Assembly: GCA_021604005.1 (NCBI GenBank)
Contig: BQIV01000002.1
Span: 124,001 to 188,000, forward strand
Direction: 5' to 3'
DNA: 64,000 bases
Origin: Nitrospirales bacterium
Lineage (GTDB): Bacteria; Nitrospirota; Nitrospiria; Nitrospirales; UBA8639
Every line of letters starts with the position of its first letter. Within the stretch, counting starts at the first letter, position 1. A model generated the notes under the pieces. That model searched no databases. It was not told where the DNA came from and saw only the letters and a program-made list of their open reading frames with translations. Positions 27,525-36,721 of this stretch are shown here, piece by piece. The position numbers and the translations under genes are program-made.

Positions 27525-28500
27525 CCTTACCTCCAAGCACCACTCGACCTTCAGCCGCCATTTTCTGCACGATTTTTAAGATATTCTGCTGCGCTGATTC
27601 TACATCGCTTAATTTCACCGGCCCTCGGCTGTCCATATCTTCCTTCAGGGACTCGGCAGCCCGGCTCGACATGTTCTTGAAGAATTTTTCTTTGAGTCCC
27701 TCATCGACAGCTTTTAATGCAAGGATCAACTCCTCTTTACTGACATCGCGCAAGACTTCCTGCATACCACGATCATCCACATCTTCCAGATCTTCAAACA
27801 CAAACATTTTCGATCGAATCTCTTCGGCAATTTCTGCATTCTTCTCTTCGAGCGCCGCCATGATTTCACCTTCGACATTACGTTTCACGCTATTGAGAAT
27901 TTCAGCAACCAATCCGGTTCCACCAACGGCCACCGCATTTTTCGACGCTCCGGTACGCAGTTCGTCCTGAAGTACGCCATTTAACTCGTCTAGCATGTTC
28001 GGAGAAACTTCTTCCGTCGTCGCCATACGATACACAATGGCGTCTCGCTTGTGACTCGGCAACAACGCTAACACCTGACCGGACTGATCCGATTCAAGAT
28101 TCGAAAGAATGAGCGCACCCGTTTGCGGATGTTCATAGGTCAACATATTGGCAATCGAGGCGGAATCCATGGACTTTAATGTTTCAAACCCAGCATTTTC
28201 CGAGGTATTCAATGAACTCAGGATTCGACGGGCTTTATCTTTCCCTAGGGCAGAATTCAAAATTTTCGACAGATACGTTTTGCCTTCAACAGAGAGTCCG
28301 GAAGCCCCTGCCTGTTGCACAAATTCTCGCAAGACCGTACGGTGTTCGTCTTGTCCCACATTCACCATCCCGCCTAAGTAGGCACCGATCGCACGGATAT
28401 CTTTTTGATCCAGCACTTTTAAGACTTCCACCGCGGCATTCTCTCCAATGGCCAGGAGCAGAATCGCCGCCTTTTCATAGCCGGATAATTCGAGTGCCAT
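27505..28500 (-). CDS. fliG: Flagellar rotor/switch protein FliG
   Basis: 331 residues, standard length. The N-terminal FliF-binding domain (YEKAAILLLAIGENAAVEVL), middle domain with EHPQTGALILSNLESDQSG and C-terminal torque domain (IRSKMFVFEDLEDVDDRGMQ) are all present. The charged helix VSKEELILALKAVDEGLKEK contacts the stator. It starts one base after the fliF stop. Confidence 0.96.
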   Translation of the reverse strand: MALELSGYEKAAILLLAIGENAAVEVLKVLDQKDIRAIGAYLGGMVNVGQDEHRTVLREFVQQAGASGLSVEGKTYLSKILNSALGKDKARRILSSLNTSENAGFETLKSMDSASIANMLTYEHPQTGALILSNLESDQSGQVLALLPSHKRDAIVYRMATTEEVSPNMLDELNGVLQDELRTGASKNAVAVGGTGLVAEILNSVKRNVEGEIMAALEEKNAEIAEEIRSKMFVFEDLEDVDDRGMQEVLRDVSKEELILALKAVDEGLKEKFFKNMSSRAAESLKEDMDSRGPVKLSDVESAQQNILKIVQKMAAEGRVVLGGKGEEQMV

Positions 28501-28501
28501 C

Positions 28502-30124
28502 TCAGGCTTTCTCCGCCTTTTCTTCCTGCTCGCTCTTTATCCATGTACGAATCACATGGGCTGCCGTTGTCGGATTATCCGACGCTAACTTAATCGCATG
28601 CTCTTCCGGTGTTTCGGTGATCTCGGCTTCATATTCGGCTACGGTGACAGGCAATCCGTCCTGTGGTACCGGAACCGGTTCAGAGGGAGGCGTAATCAAG
28701 CTTGTCACCATTGGACGGACCACGAGCAACAACACGAGCAAGCCAAGCACAAGGAAGACCGCTGGTTTGATCAACCCACCCCAGGTCGACAGGAATGAGT
28801 GCACCATGCCCGCAATATGTTCATCACCTTCTGTCAACGGTGCTGTCTCAAACGGCGTGTTCACGACTTCGATCTCATCGCCACGTGCCTCTGAGAATCC
28901 CACGGCTTTTTTCACAATATCCACGAGCTTGCTCATTTCCTCTTCGGATCGTGGAACATACGTCATGTCGGTTCCGGCGGCATCCGTTTCCGCTCCTTCA
29001 GCAGGCACGTATGTTCCATCAACCAACACCGCAACCGACAAACGTTCGATCGAACCAGTCGGTTCCACAATTTTGCTGACTTTTCGATTCATTTCATAAT
29101 TGAGAATCTCATTTTTGCGTTTGGCTTCTTTCGGCCGTCCACTCCCCACATCCACCGGTCCATCATTGGGCACATTACTTCTCACACCAGGAACTCCGGA
29201 CGGACCAGCATCTTCTATGACTTTTTCTTGGCTGCGATTTTCACTGCGAACGACTTGGCTTTCGGGATCATAGGTTTCTTCAGTCACCTCGACGTGACGG
29301 AAATCTAACGTCGTTGAGACACGAACCACGGATTTATTCCGGCCTAAGACCTTATCCAACATCGTCTGCACCCGCTGTTCAAGGTCGTGTTCGACCGTTC
29401 GCTGCATGTCGACTTGCGAGGACGTCAATTGTGCACCCTTCTGTCCCGTCGTCTTACTTAATACTTGCCCATGACTATCGACGACCGTCACATCCGTCGG
29501 CTTCAGCCCTTCGACGCTACTCGACACTAAATGTGTGACACCCTGCACTTGCCCTTGCGTCAGTGACGCCCCTCGCCGTAATGTTAAGACCACTGCGGCT
29601 TGCGCCGGCTGCTTATCGGATGTGAATAACCGCCGTTCCGGGATCACTAAATGGACCCGCGTCCGCTCCACCTCGCGTATTTGCGATATTGTTCTGGCTA
29701 ATTCGCCTTGCAATGCCCGACGGTAATTCATTTTTTGCACAAATTGCGTGACACCGAGTCCCACACGATCAAAAATTTCAAACCCCACGCCTCCCGCTTC
29801 CGGCAATCCATCCGAAGCCATTTGTAGGCGCAACTCATGCACCTGCGTACTCGGTACGGTAATGGTGTCACCGCTTTCCGAGACGTGATACGGGATTTTT
29901 TGACTATCCAGTTTCGCCGCGATCGCCTGCACATCTTCTCGCTCTAAGTCAGCAAATAACACACCCATGTCCGGCTCTTTCCCCATTAACGCCAAGACAG
30001 GAATGACGGCAATGCCTAGGGCCAATACCACCACCAGCCCGACACGCTGAGGCATCGTCAATGCCTGAAAGTTGTGTAGGATCGTTTCAGGAAGGGTCTT
30101 GGGTCGTTGAGTATCTTCAGCCAT
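28502..30124 (-). CDS. fliF: Flagellar MS-ring protein FliF
   Basis: 540 residues. Membrane helices lie near residues 27-47 (VGLVVVLALGIAVIPVLALM) and 445-468 (PAVFLVLGLLVLLLVVRPMV). The periplasmic ring-building motifs are intact, including QIREVERTRVHLVIPERRLF and QPAQAAVVLTLRRGASLTQG. The C-terminal tail WIKSEQEEKAEKA binds FliG. A heptad element separates it from fliE. Confidence 0.96.
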   Translation of the reverse strand: MAEDTQRPKTLPETILHNFQALTMPQRVGLVVVLALGIAVIPVLALMGKEPDMGVLFADLEREDVQAIAAKLDSQKIPYHVSESGDTITVPSTQVHELRLQMASDGLPEAGGVGFEIFDRVGLGVTQFVQKMNYRRALQGELARTISQIREVERTRVHLVIPERRLFTSDKQPAQAAVVLTLRRGASLTQGQVQGVTHLVSSSVEGLKPTDVTVVDSHGQVLSKTTGQKGAQLTSSQVDMQRTVEHDLEQRVQTMLDKVLGRNKSVVRVSTTLDFRHVEVTEETYDPESQVVRSENRSQEKVIEDAGPSGVPGVRSNVPNDGPVDVGSGRPKEAKRKNEILNYEMNRKVSKIVEPTGSIERLSVAVLVDGTYVPAEGAETDAAGTDMTYVPRSEEEMSKLVDIVKKAVGFSEARGDEIEVVNTPFETAPLTEGDEHIAGMVHSFLSTWGGLIKPAVFLVLGLLVLLLVVRPMVTSLITPPSEPVPVPQDGLPVTVAEYEAEITETPEEHAIKLASDNPTTAAHVIRTWIKSEQEEKAEKA

Positions 30125-30131
30125 AAATACG

Positions 30132-30250
30132 ATACGTTAAAAGTAAAAAATGAAAAGTAAAAAATTAGAAATCACGATCGATCTCCTTTTGATCGTATTT
30201 CTTACTTTGCATTGTGTAATTTACATTTTTCACTTTTTATTCATTACCGT
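30132..30250. repeat. Palindromic heptanucleotide element between fliE and fliF
   Basis: Left units GTTAAAA, GTAAAAA, ATGAAAA, GTAAAAA; core TCACGATCGATCTCCTT; right units TTCTTAC, TTTGCAT, TGTGTAA, TTTACAT, TTTTCAC. The core resembles that of the element at 31061-31159 (TCACGATAGATTTCCTT). The A/T-rich unit variant differs from the CGTGAAA-type variant, but the period and layout are the same. Confidence 0.7.
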
Positions 30251-30259
30251 TCACAACCC

Positions 30260-30565
30260 TCAGATCTGCATGCGGAGCACTTCTTGATAGGCTTCCAGTA
30301 ATTTATTTCGCATGCTCATCATGAGTCGAAACGACAATCCGGCTTTTTCTCCCGCAATAATCGCTTCATGAATCGAGACATCTTCTCCTCTGGCGACGGC
30401 ATCTTCCAATCGACCGGACTCATGTTGCAGGTGATTCACCGCATCCACCGCATTTTTGAGTAGCTCGCCGAAACTTGTGCCATTCGCCTGCGTCGGTCCT
30501 CGAAGCGCATCTTTCGCAAGAGATTCAAGAACCGGATCGAACCCGCGAATCGAAAAATCTTCCAT
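30260..30565 (-). CDS. fliE: Flagellar hook-basal body protein FliE
   Basis: 101 residues. SFGELLKNAVDAVNHLQHES and VSIHEAIIAGEKAGLSFRLM followed by MSMRNKLLEAYQEVLRMQI are characteristic of FliE, which joins the MS ring to the rod. Normal length; follows flgC closely. Confidence 0.95.
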   Translation of the reverse strand: MEDFSIRGFDPVLESLAKDALRGPTQANGTSFGELLKNAVDAVNHLQHESGRLEDAVARGEDVSIHEAIIAGEKAGLSFRLMMSMRNKLLEAYQEVLRMQI

Positions 30566-30592
30566 TAGACTACCCTTCCATACACAGACCCA

Positions 30593-31036
30593 TTATCGTC
30601 CCATTTCTAAGGCGCGCATGGTCATGGATTTTCCAGTTTCCAGTACAGCCAAATTCGCTTCGTACGCCCGGGATGCCGACAACATATTGGTCATTTCTTC
30701 AATGACGTTCACGTTCGGTAACTCAAGATAGCCCTTACTATCCGCATCGGGATGTTGAGGGTCATAGACTTTCCGAAATGGACGTTCATCAAACACGACC
30801 TTTTCAATATGCACACCATTGGGTTCCGCGGAACGACCGAAGGCCTGAGCAAATACCGACATAAATGGGGACGAGGGGGATTCAGTCCGAAATATCACAT
30901 CTCTTCTCACATAGGGACCACCGTTCGGCGATCGCGTCGATTCGGCATTCGCAAGATTGCCTGCGATAATATTCAGGCGTTGCCGCTGAGAATTCAGGGC
31001 CGACCCGACGACATTAAACAAACGATCGATATTCAT
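30593..31036 (-). CDS. flgC: Flagellar proximal rod protein FlgC
   Basis: 147 residues. The rod-family start FNVVGSALNSQRQRLNIIAG and NLANAESTRSPNGGPYVRRD, and the C-terminal YLELPNVNVIEEMTNMLSAS and RAYEANLAVLETGKSM, are typical of FlgC. It is separated from flgB by a heptad element. Confidence 0.95.
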   Translation of the reverse strand: MNIDRLFNVVGSALNSQRQRLNIIAGNLANAESTRSPNGGPYVRRDVIFRTESPSSPFMSVFAQAFGRSAEPNGVHIEKVVFDERPFRKVYDPQHPDADSKGYLELPNVNVIEEMTNMLSASRAYEANLAVLETGKSMTMRALEMGR

Positions 31037-31060
31037 GAAACACCTCTTTTTAATCGTTGA

Positions 31061-31159
31061 GCGAAAAGTGAACCGTTAGAAGCAAAACGGATAACGGGAA
31101 AGTCACGATAGATTTCCTTCTTTCTCACGTCTCACGTTTTCCCTCTCACGCCTGACAGT
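31061..31159. repeat. Palindromic heptanucleotide element between flgC and flgB
   Basis: Left units GCGAAAA, GTGAACC, GTTAGAA, GCAAAAC; core TCACGATAGATTTCCTT; right units CTCACGT, CTCACGT, TTTCCCT, CTCACGC. Its end lies one base from the flgB stop codon. Confidence 0.75.
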
Positions 31160-31160
31160 T

Positions 31161-31574
31161 TTATCCACTTCGTCCTTCTCCAATCGCCGCACGCCACCCA
31201 TCAAACCGCCCTTTTAAAAATTGACTCACCGCCATATACATCATGGTATTCTCTGCCATCTGCGTCATTTCTTCTTCTAAATTCACCGTATTACCGTCCA
31301 ACCCCCCGCCACCATTCACCACATTCACATGGTGAAACACCTCGGTGCCAGGAGTCACAATGGAAAGATGATGGGGATGAGTCCGGCGTGTATCTAAGAG
31401 GGGTTCTCCCCGTTGCAGCGCCGATAAGGTTTCCTGAAACGGGAGAATGCGGTTTTTATACCCCGGCGTTTCTTCATTGGCTAGATTAGATGCAATCGTT
31501 TCGTGTATGGCACTCCGAACATTGAGTGCCCGTTCATACAGTACGGATCCACTATCCCAAATAGAACTCACCAT
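31161..31574 (-). CDS. flgB: Flagellar proximal rod protein FlgB
   Basis: 137 residues. ERALNVRSAIHETIASNLAN and EETPGYKNRILPFQETLSAL plus the C-terminal NLEEEMTQMAENTMMYMAVS are FlgB signatures. It is the first gene of the flgB-to-flgE unit and has a sigma-54 site about 75 bases upstream. GAGGAACC precedes the ATG. Confidence 0.94.
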   Translation of the reverse strand: MVSSIWDSGSVLYERALNVRSAIHETIASNLANEETPGYKNRILPFQETLSALQRGEPLLDTRRTHPHHLSIVTPGTEVFHHVNVVNGGGGLDGNTVNLEEEMTQMAENTMMYMAVSQFLKGRFDGWRAAIGEGRSG

Positions 31575-31648
31575 GGTTCCTCCTTACACAGACGGACCGA
31601 ACACATCGTCCACCGGGTTCTGTCGTCACACGAACCACTGGTCTATCA

Positions 31649-31663
31649 GCAACCCTGATGCCA
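31649..31663 (-). promoter_or_regulatory. Sigma-54 (-24/-12) promoter upstream of flgB
   Basis: Minus-strand TGGCATCAGGGTTGC: one mismatch from TGGCAC-N5-TTGC, with the GG and GC elements at correct spacing. It lies between the FlrC-like regulator and flgB and would start transcription near 31637. The 286-base gap around it holds no gene. The fliL site shows the same TGGCAT variant. Confidence 0.78.
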
Positions 31664-31860
31664 AATGACCATTCGTGTCACGGTCGTCACAGAATGCCAC
31701 TATTCACACATGACGATGCTCAAGGCCCTTCGTTGTGCTCAACATAGGACCACAAGAAGAGACACAAAAGAAAAATCATCGTGGTCTTTTTTTCCTAGAC
31801 GGAAGTATTTGCCGACCCTGTGACAGCATGTAGACACGCCACCCCTCTGTGGAGCCTGCG

Positions 31861-33243
31861 CTATGCGTCACGGTGTTCTCCCCCTTGCAGGTGCCGGTAC
31901 TCTCGCAACTTATTCCGCAACGTACGAATGCTGATTCCCAAGGTACGCGCCGCATGCGTGCGATTACCTCCATGCTGATCCAACACACGAAAAATGAGAT
32001 CCCGTTCCATCTCCCAAATCGATCCTGTTGGTTGCACAGACGGAGTCGGAACATTCAATGTCGGCTCTTCGCATGTGACATGCTCCATCCGTAAGGGTCC
32101 GGAACCTGACAGCAAGACGGCCCGTTCGATCACATTTTCAAGTTCACGAACATTGCCACGCCAACGACGGGTCTTCAGATAGCTCATCGCTTCTTCGGTA
32201 ATTCCGGCACTCGGCCGGCCATTACGCTGACAGGATTGTTGAGCGAAATGTTCAACCAATACGTCGATATCTTCCGGACGCTCACGCAGGGACGGGATCG
32301 TCACCGGCATGACGCTTAGACGATAATAGACATCCTCTCGAAATCGTCCAGCCTGTACTTCTTGCAGTAAATTTCGGTTTGTCGTGGCAATCACGCGAAC
32401 ATCAACGGAAATAGGGTTGCGTGACCCCAGCCGATCGACTTCACGCTCTTGCAGCACGCGTAATAACTTCGCTTGAAGTCCTAAGGTCATTTCACCGATT
32501 TCATCCAATAACAACGTGCCTTGGTGTGCAAGCTCAAACTTTCCGCATCGACGAGCCAGGGCTCCCGTAAACGCACCTTTTTCATATCCAAATAACTCAC
32601 TTTCCAAGAGGCCTTCCGGAAGTGCCGCACAATTGACTGCCACAAAAGGTTGATTAGCTCTCGGACTATTTCGATGAACATAGCGGGCCAAGACTTCTTT
32701 CCCGGTTCCACTTTCCCCTTGGATCAGTATCGTGGCCTGACTCGCCGCTACCGTCTCCAATGTTTGTAATGTCTGAAGCACACGGTCATTGCGTGTGAGA
32801 AATCCCACGGATGCCGCATCGTGATGCTTTATGACCGTATTGCCTGGTGTTGCATCTTGTTCATCGCCTTTTATCTTAGACACCACCTCTTCCAATTTTT
32901 CAGCACGAAAGGGTTTTTGCAAAAATTCCGTCGCACCGAGTTTCAGTGCTTCCACAGCCGTTTCGACCGAACCGAAAGCCGACATCATCACCACCGGCAC
33001 TTGATTCCCGGACATCCGAATATCACGTAACAGTTCAATACCGCTTTTTCCGGGGAGATTCACGTCAGCCAGGATTAAGCTCGCGCCATTACGTTGAAGC
33101 CATTCCAGGCCTTCCCGACTATCATTCACCACCGACACCGCATAACCATGCCCACCAAGCGTTTGCGATAACGCCGCTTGTAAATGCACATCGTCTTCCA
33201 CCACTAAAATGGGTTGTTTGTCATACCAGTCCGCTTGAGTCAT
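31861..33243 (-). CDS. Sigma-54-dependent response regulator, FlrC/FleR-like
   Basis: 460 residues: receiver (VVEDDVHLQAALSQTLGGHG, phospho-acceptor in ILADVNLPGKSG), AAA+ domain with Walker A GESGTGKEV and the sigma-54 loop GAFTGA, and a Fis-type HTH near the C-terminus (NRTHAARTLGISIRTLRNKL). Its start overlaps the stop of the kinase gene upstream as ATGA. It lies just upstream of the flgB sigma-54 site, so it is the likely activator of the basal-body genes. The exact orthology to FlrC, FleR or FlgR is not settled from sequence alone. Confidence 0.88.
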   Translation of the reverse strand: MTQADWYDKQPILVVEDDVHLQAALSQTLGGHGYAVSVVNDSREGLEWLQRNGASLILADVNLPGKSGIELLRDIRMSGNQVPVVMMSAFGSVETAVEALKLGATEFLQKPFRAEKLEEVVSKIKGDEQDATPGNTVIKHHDAASVGFLTRNDRVLQTLQTLETVAASQATILIQGESGTGKEVLARYVHRNSPRANQPFVAVNCAALPEGLLESELFGYEKGAFTGALARRCGKFELAHQGTLLLDEIGEMTLGLQAKLLRVLQEREVDRLGSRNPISVDVRVIATTNRNLLQEVQAGRFREDVYYRLSVMPVTIPSLRERPEDIDVLVEHFAQQSCQRNGRPSAGITEEAMSYLKTRRWRGNVRELENVIERAVLLSGSGPLRMEHVTCEEPTLNVPTPSVQPTGSIWEMERDLIFRVLDQHGGNRTHAARTLGISIRTLRNKLREYRHLQGGEHRDA

Positions 33244-34409
33244 GCAGATCTCCTCTGTTGTGGAAAGCGTAAAGACACGGTCGTCCCCTGCTCCTCCCGG
33301 CTTCGGACATCAATCGTGCCATGATGCGCATCCATCACATCTTTTACAATAGATAGACCAAGTCCTGTTCCATAGGTTTCCTTTGAATAAAACGGTTGAA
33401 ACACATGAGAGAGCGTTTCAGCGCTCATGCCACAGCCATGGTCACGCACAGAGAGGATTACCTCATCGCCTCCCTCGTATGTGCCATCGGGTGTCGGTGG
33501 CCGCATGACTCGCCGGCAATCGACTTCAATACTCCCTCCCTGCAGCGATGCGGATATCGCATTGCGTAAAATATTGAGACATGCTCGCTGAACAAGGACG
33601 CTATCACCGTCAATGAACGTCGCTTCCGAGGCGACAGTCCGCTGTATGGTTACCCCACGTTCTTTCAACGGCTTGGCGAGAAGTCGTTCAACTTGGTCAA
33701 GAAGCACATGAAGGTCTATCCTCCCAATCTTGGCCTCATGAGTTGTTGCCGAAGACAACACACTACTCACAAACTGTTCAAGTGTCTGTATAGCTTGAAC
33801 CAGATGACGGCCCACTCGTTGATGTTCAACATCATTGCATACACGCCGTTCAACCAATGAGGCAAACAACTCAATACTCGTCAATGAGTTTCGTAGATCA
33901 TGGGACACTTTCGCCACATGCTCTCCCATCATGCTCATCCGTTCGCTTCTGGACTTCTGATCGTGAGATGACGTTCCGTGTTCTTCTCGAATAAATCGTA
34001 CGATCAAGCACGGCACCGTTCCCGGTTCTCCAAGTACTTCCTCGGAACAGTACAAGAGACGTCCATGATGGGTGACATGCGTACAGGGAACCGCTGGCCA
34101 CCCTAATCGCCGCCAACCCTCATCAAACGATTGCCCCACGACCATATGCGTTTCAAGATCAGGGATATCTTTGGCCACACGATTCACCTGTTGAATCACT
34201 CGATCATGATTCATGAGTATGGCGGCTATTGGGAGATACTCGAAAAACTTCTGCATCTGTTCACGAAGACTCTGCGTTTCGGCCAACTTGTTTTTCAGCC
34301 CAATGGATACGGCTTGTAATTCAAGATCGAGGTGTTGAACCCGATCAAGCACACTCTGGTGAGCCTCCTCGAAATATCCTTGTATCGTAGTGGCTAACGA
34401 ATGATTCAT
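33240..34409 (-). CDS. Cytoplasmic sensor histidine kinase, FlrB/FleS-like
   Basis: 389 residues from the ATG at 34409; a GTG three codons upstream is an alternative. There is no membrane helix. A coiled N-terminus leads to a PAS-like domain (EYLPIAAILMNHDRVIQQVN), the H-box VSHDLRNSLTSIELFASL and an HATPase with N-box LNILRNAISASL, G1 VRDHGCGM and G2 GTGLGLSIV. It pairs with the regulator downstream (overlapping genes). Flagellar kinases of this type sense export-apparatus assembly; that is an inference here. Confidence 0.87.
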   Translation of the reverse strand: MNHSLATTIQGYFEEAHQSVLDRVQHLDLELQAVSIGLKNKLAETQSLREQMQKFFEYLPIAAILMNHDRVIQQVNRVAKDIPDLETHMVVGQSFDEGWRRLGWPAVPCTHVTHHGRLLYCSEEVLGEPGTVPCLIVRFIREEHGTSSHDQKSRSERMSMMGEHVAKVSHDLRNSLTSIELFASLVERRVCNDVEHQRVGRHLVQAIQTLEQFVSSVLSSATTHEAKIGRIDLHVLLDQVERLLAKPLKERGVTIQRTVASEATFIDGDSVLVQRACLNILRNAISASLQGGSIEVDCRRVMRPPTPDGTYEGGDEVILSVRDHGCGMSAETLSHVFQPFYSKETYGTGLGLSIVKDVMDAHHGTIDVRSREEQGTTVSLRFPQQRRSA

Positions 34410-34423
34410 GGCTCCCACTTCAC

Positions 34424-36469
34424 TTACGAGAGATTATCTGGACGATGATATTCATCAAGCACGGCAATCGCTGCGGCTCGAATGGTGGTTTCTAACGCTT
34501 TCAGATCTTGACCGGGCTTCAAAAAGCGATCCAAGAGTGTCTTGGCTGCATCCCGTTTTCCCGTTTCCTGAAAACATAAAGCCAATCGGAACTGTGCCCA
34601 GGCTTTGGCTTCAACCACGGTCTCAGAGTCAGCAATGCCTTGATAGAGGATTTGAGCCTCTGGATACCGTTTCCGCTCATACAACAGATCCGCGAAAGAT
34701 ATGCGCGTACCAATCGATGCCGACTCATGATCGATCAAATAGCGATAGTCTTGAATCGCTGAATCATATTGCTGTAAGGCCGCATACGCGCGAGCCCGTT
34801 GAGTTCGCGCAATCGTTCGCTTTTGTTCATCCGTGCTCTGTTCAATCACGTGACTGAATTGTGTAACGGCATGTTGAAAATCTTGTGCATCCACGTCCAA
34901 CCGTCCGAGCATGAGCCAAATATCATCGCGCAATGGGCCTTTGGGATAAGCCTGTGTGTACCGCTTCGCAATTTGGCGAATCTGTTCAGCCTCACCCGAC
35001 TCCCGAGCAACCGCAACGAGCCTCGAAAAAACCTGCTTTCTGAGCTTGTTGTCCGGCTTGAGTGCTAACATTTTGTCGTACCACGTTATCGCCTCTCGTG
35101 AGAGACCAATCTGACGGTAGGCCTCCGCCAACATCTGCATCCATTCCAAGTTTTCCGGTAGTGCACGGACGAGCATCTGTTCCCGTTCATAATATTGAAT
35201 CAGCTCGATCCATTGCCCCGCTTGAAAGTAGGCATGAAAGACTTGCGACACCGTGTCGTGGACAATCTCTCGGGCTTTCGTTTTCCAAGGCTCCGTCTGC
35301 CCCACAAGCAGTAACTGCGTAAACGCCGCCAGCGCTCCAGCCTCATCGCCAATTTTTTGGTACCCGTTTGCCAGCCAGAATTGTGCTTCATCCGCTACGT
35401 CACCCTCGGGCGCTTGAGCTAACACTCGAGAGGATTCGACGACGCCATCCCACGATACCGACACATAGATCTCAAGCGCATTTAAGCGGTCATATAAGGC
35501 TTTCCACGATTCTTGAGAATGTTCTGTCCTTAAGTACGTAAATGCCCATCGCGTCAAGGCGGCCTGGCCTCGGCGGCCTGGTTCGCGCTGCGGAAAACGA
35601 AGCGAGGCTTCTTGAAAAAACCACAGCGCCGCCATGTCGTGATCGTGTCCCAGCAAATACTGGCCAATCTCCAGTAACGCCTTGCCAGCTTCGATGCTTT
35701 CTGGGTGAAGATTATACGTCGTCAGATACCAGTGAATAGCCTGTCCTGGGTCCCCGCGTTGCGTCATACTTAATCCATACTGATAGGAGGACGCCGCCGA
35801 GGCGCGAATGAGTTCAGGCTTTTCCACATCGACCACCTGATACCAATAGTACGCTTGATCCCAGGCGTTCGAGGAGGCCGTGGCATCGGCTAATCCCAGC
35901 GCGCCTTCAAGGTGATAGCGGCTCCACTGTGGGTTTTGAAGCAATCGACGAAATGTGAGCGAGGCTTCAAGGTATTGCTCTTTTTCCAAAAAGTGTCGTC
36001 CAGCATTCACTACCACGCCTCCGGCCAATGGATGTTCCCCGTACGTACTCAAAAATTCTTCGAAGACGCCATTGGATTCAACAGCCCAGCCCATCTGCTC
36101 AAACAGTTCCCCCACACGGCACAATGCCCATGGTGCATAGGGACTCTTGGGATGTTCTTTCCGTTGTGCAAATAAACGTTCGATCATGTTCAAGACTTTG
36201 GCATCGGGAGCATCGTCCGGATTGGGCAAGGAGGCGACGGCAAAGTGCGCACCTTCTGCTAATACTCCCTCCGGCTGTTCCTCGAGAAAATCTAGAAAAT
36301 ACTTTCTTGCCGCAATCTGCTCTCCTTGATCCATGAATGCTTGGGCTTTCCGAAATAGTTCTGGTTCGACAATTTCAGTAGGATAATGCCATTCGAACTC
36401 CGAACATGGTGAGGCATAACTCAAGACAGGCACCATAAGAAGACCTAGAACAAGAAAGATCCAATGCAC
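34424..36469 (-). CDS. Exported TPR-repeat protein in the flagellar regulatory cluster
   Basis: 681 residues from a GTG at 36469 with AAGGA eight bases upstream; an ATG at 36544 would add 25 residues without a ribosome-binding site. The start forms a hydrophobic leader (HWIFLVLGLLMVPVLSYA) with a likely cleavage after SYA. The rest is helical and TPR-like, with many repeats of about 34-36 residues, for example YQKIGDEAGALAAFTQLLLV and AYRQIGLSREAITWYDKMLA. It is probably periplasmic or lipoprotein-like. It sits between two sigma-54 regulator genes in the same direction. I do not recognise a specific family. Confidence 0.75.
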   Translation of the reverse strand: MHWIFLVLGLLMVPVLSYASPCSEFEWHYPTEIVEPELFRKAQAFMDQGEQIAARKYFLDFLEEQPEGVLAEGAHFAVASLPNPDDAPDAKVLNMIERLFAQRKEHPKSPYAPWALCRVGELFEQMGWAVESNGVFEEFLSTYGEHPLAGGVVVNAGRHFLEKEQYLEASLTFRRLLQNPQWSRYHLEGALGLADATASSNAWDQAYYWYQVVDVEKPELIRASAASSYQYGLSMTQRGDPGQAIHWYLTTYNLHPESIEAGKALLEIGQYLLGHDHDMAALWFFQEASLRFPQREPGRRGQAALTRWAFTYLRTEHSQESWKALYDRLNALEIYVSVSWDGVVESSRVLAQAPEGDVADEAQFWLANGYQKIGDEAGALAAFTQLLLVGQTEPWKTKAREIVHDTVSQVFHAYFQAGQWIELIQYYEREQMLVRALPENLEWMQMLAEAYRQIGLSREAITWYDKMLALKPDNKLRKQVFSRLVAVARESGEAEQIRQIAKRYTQAYPKGPLRDDIWLMLGRLDVDAQDFQHAVTQFSHVIEQSTDEQKRTIARTQRARAYAALQQYDSAIQDYRYLIDHESASIGTRISFADLLYERKRYPEAQILYQGIADSETVVEAKAWAQFRLALCFQETGKRDAAKTLLDRFLKPGQDLKALETTIRAAAIAVLDEYHRPDNLS

Positions 36470-36721
36470 AAACAATATCCTTGATAATTCTTCAGTAGGA
36501 AGGTGAATAGCAAAAACTAGACCGAGAGTGTTTTGAAAGAACATACTTGCACAGGCAAGCGGGCAACATGTTGGAATTATTCACGAATACAGGAAGGGGG
36601 ACACGAGGAACGACAATGGTATTTCCGTCAATTGCTTGACGGTACGGTCAAAAACATCGTCTTTCAGGGTGGAATACGAATGAACGAAGAACAGCGAGGG
36701 GGCAGAGCAAAACCGCGAAGA

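Noticed and set aside
13234-31159. Heptad elements as intrinsic terminators
   Set aside because: The arms pair only partly and many lie inside operons between genes that must be co-expressed; a U-tract directly after a stem is usually absent.
31747-31794. Possible terminator (GACCAC ... GTGGTCTTTTTTT)
   Set aside because: The U-tract would serve rightward transcription, but all nearby genes run leftward, and the loop is about 27 bases.
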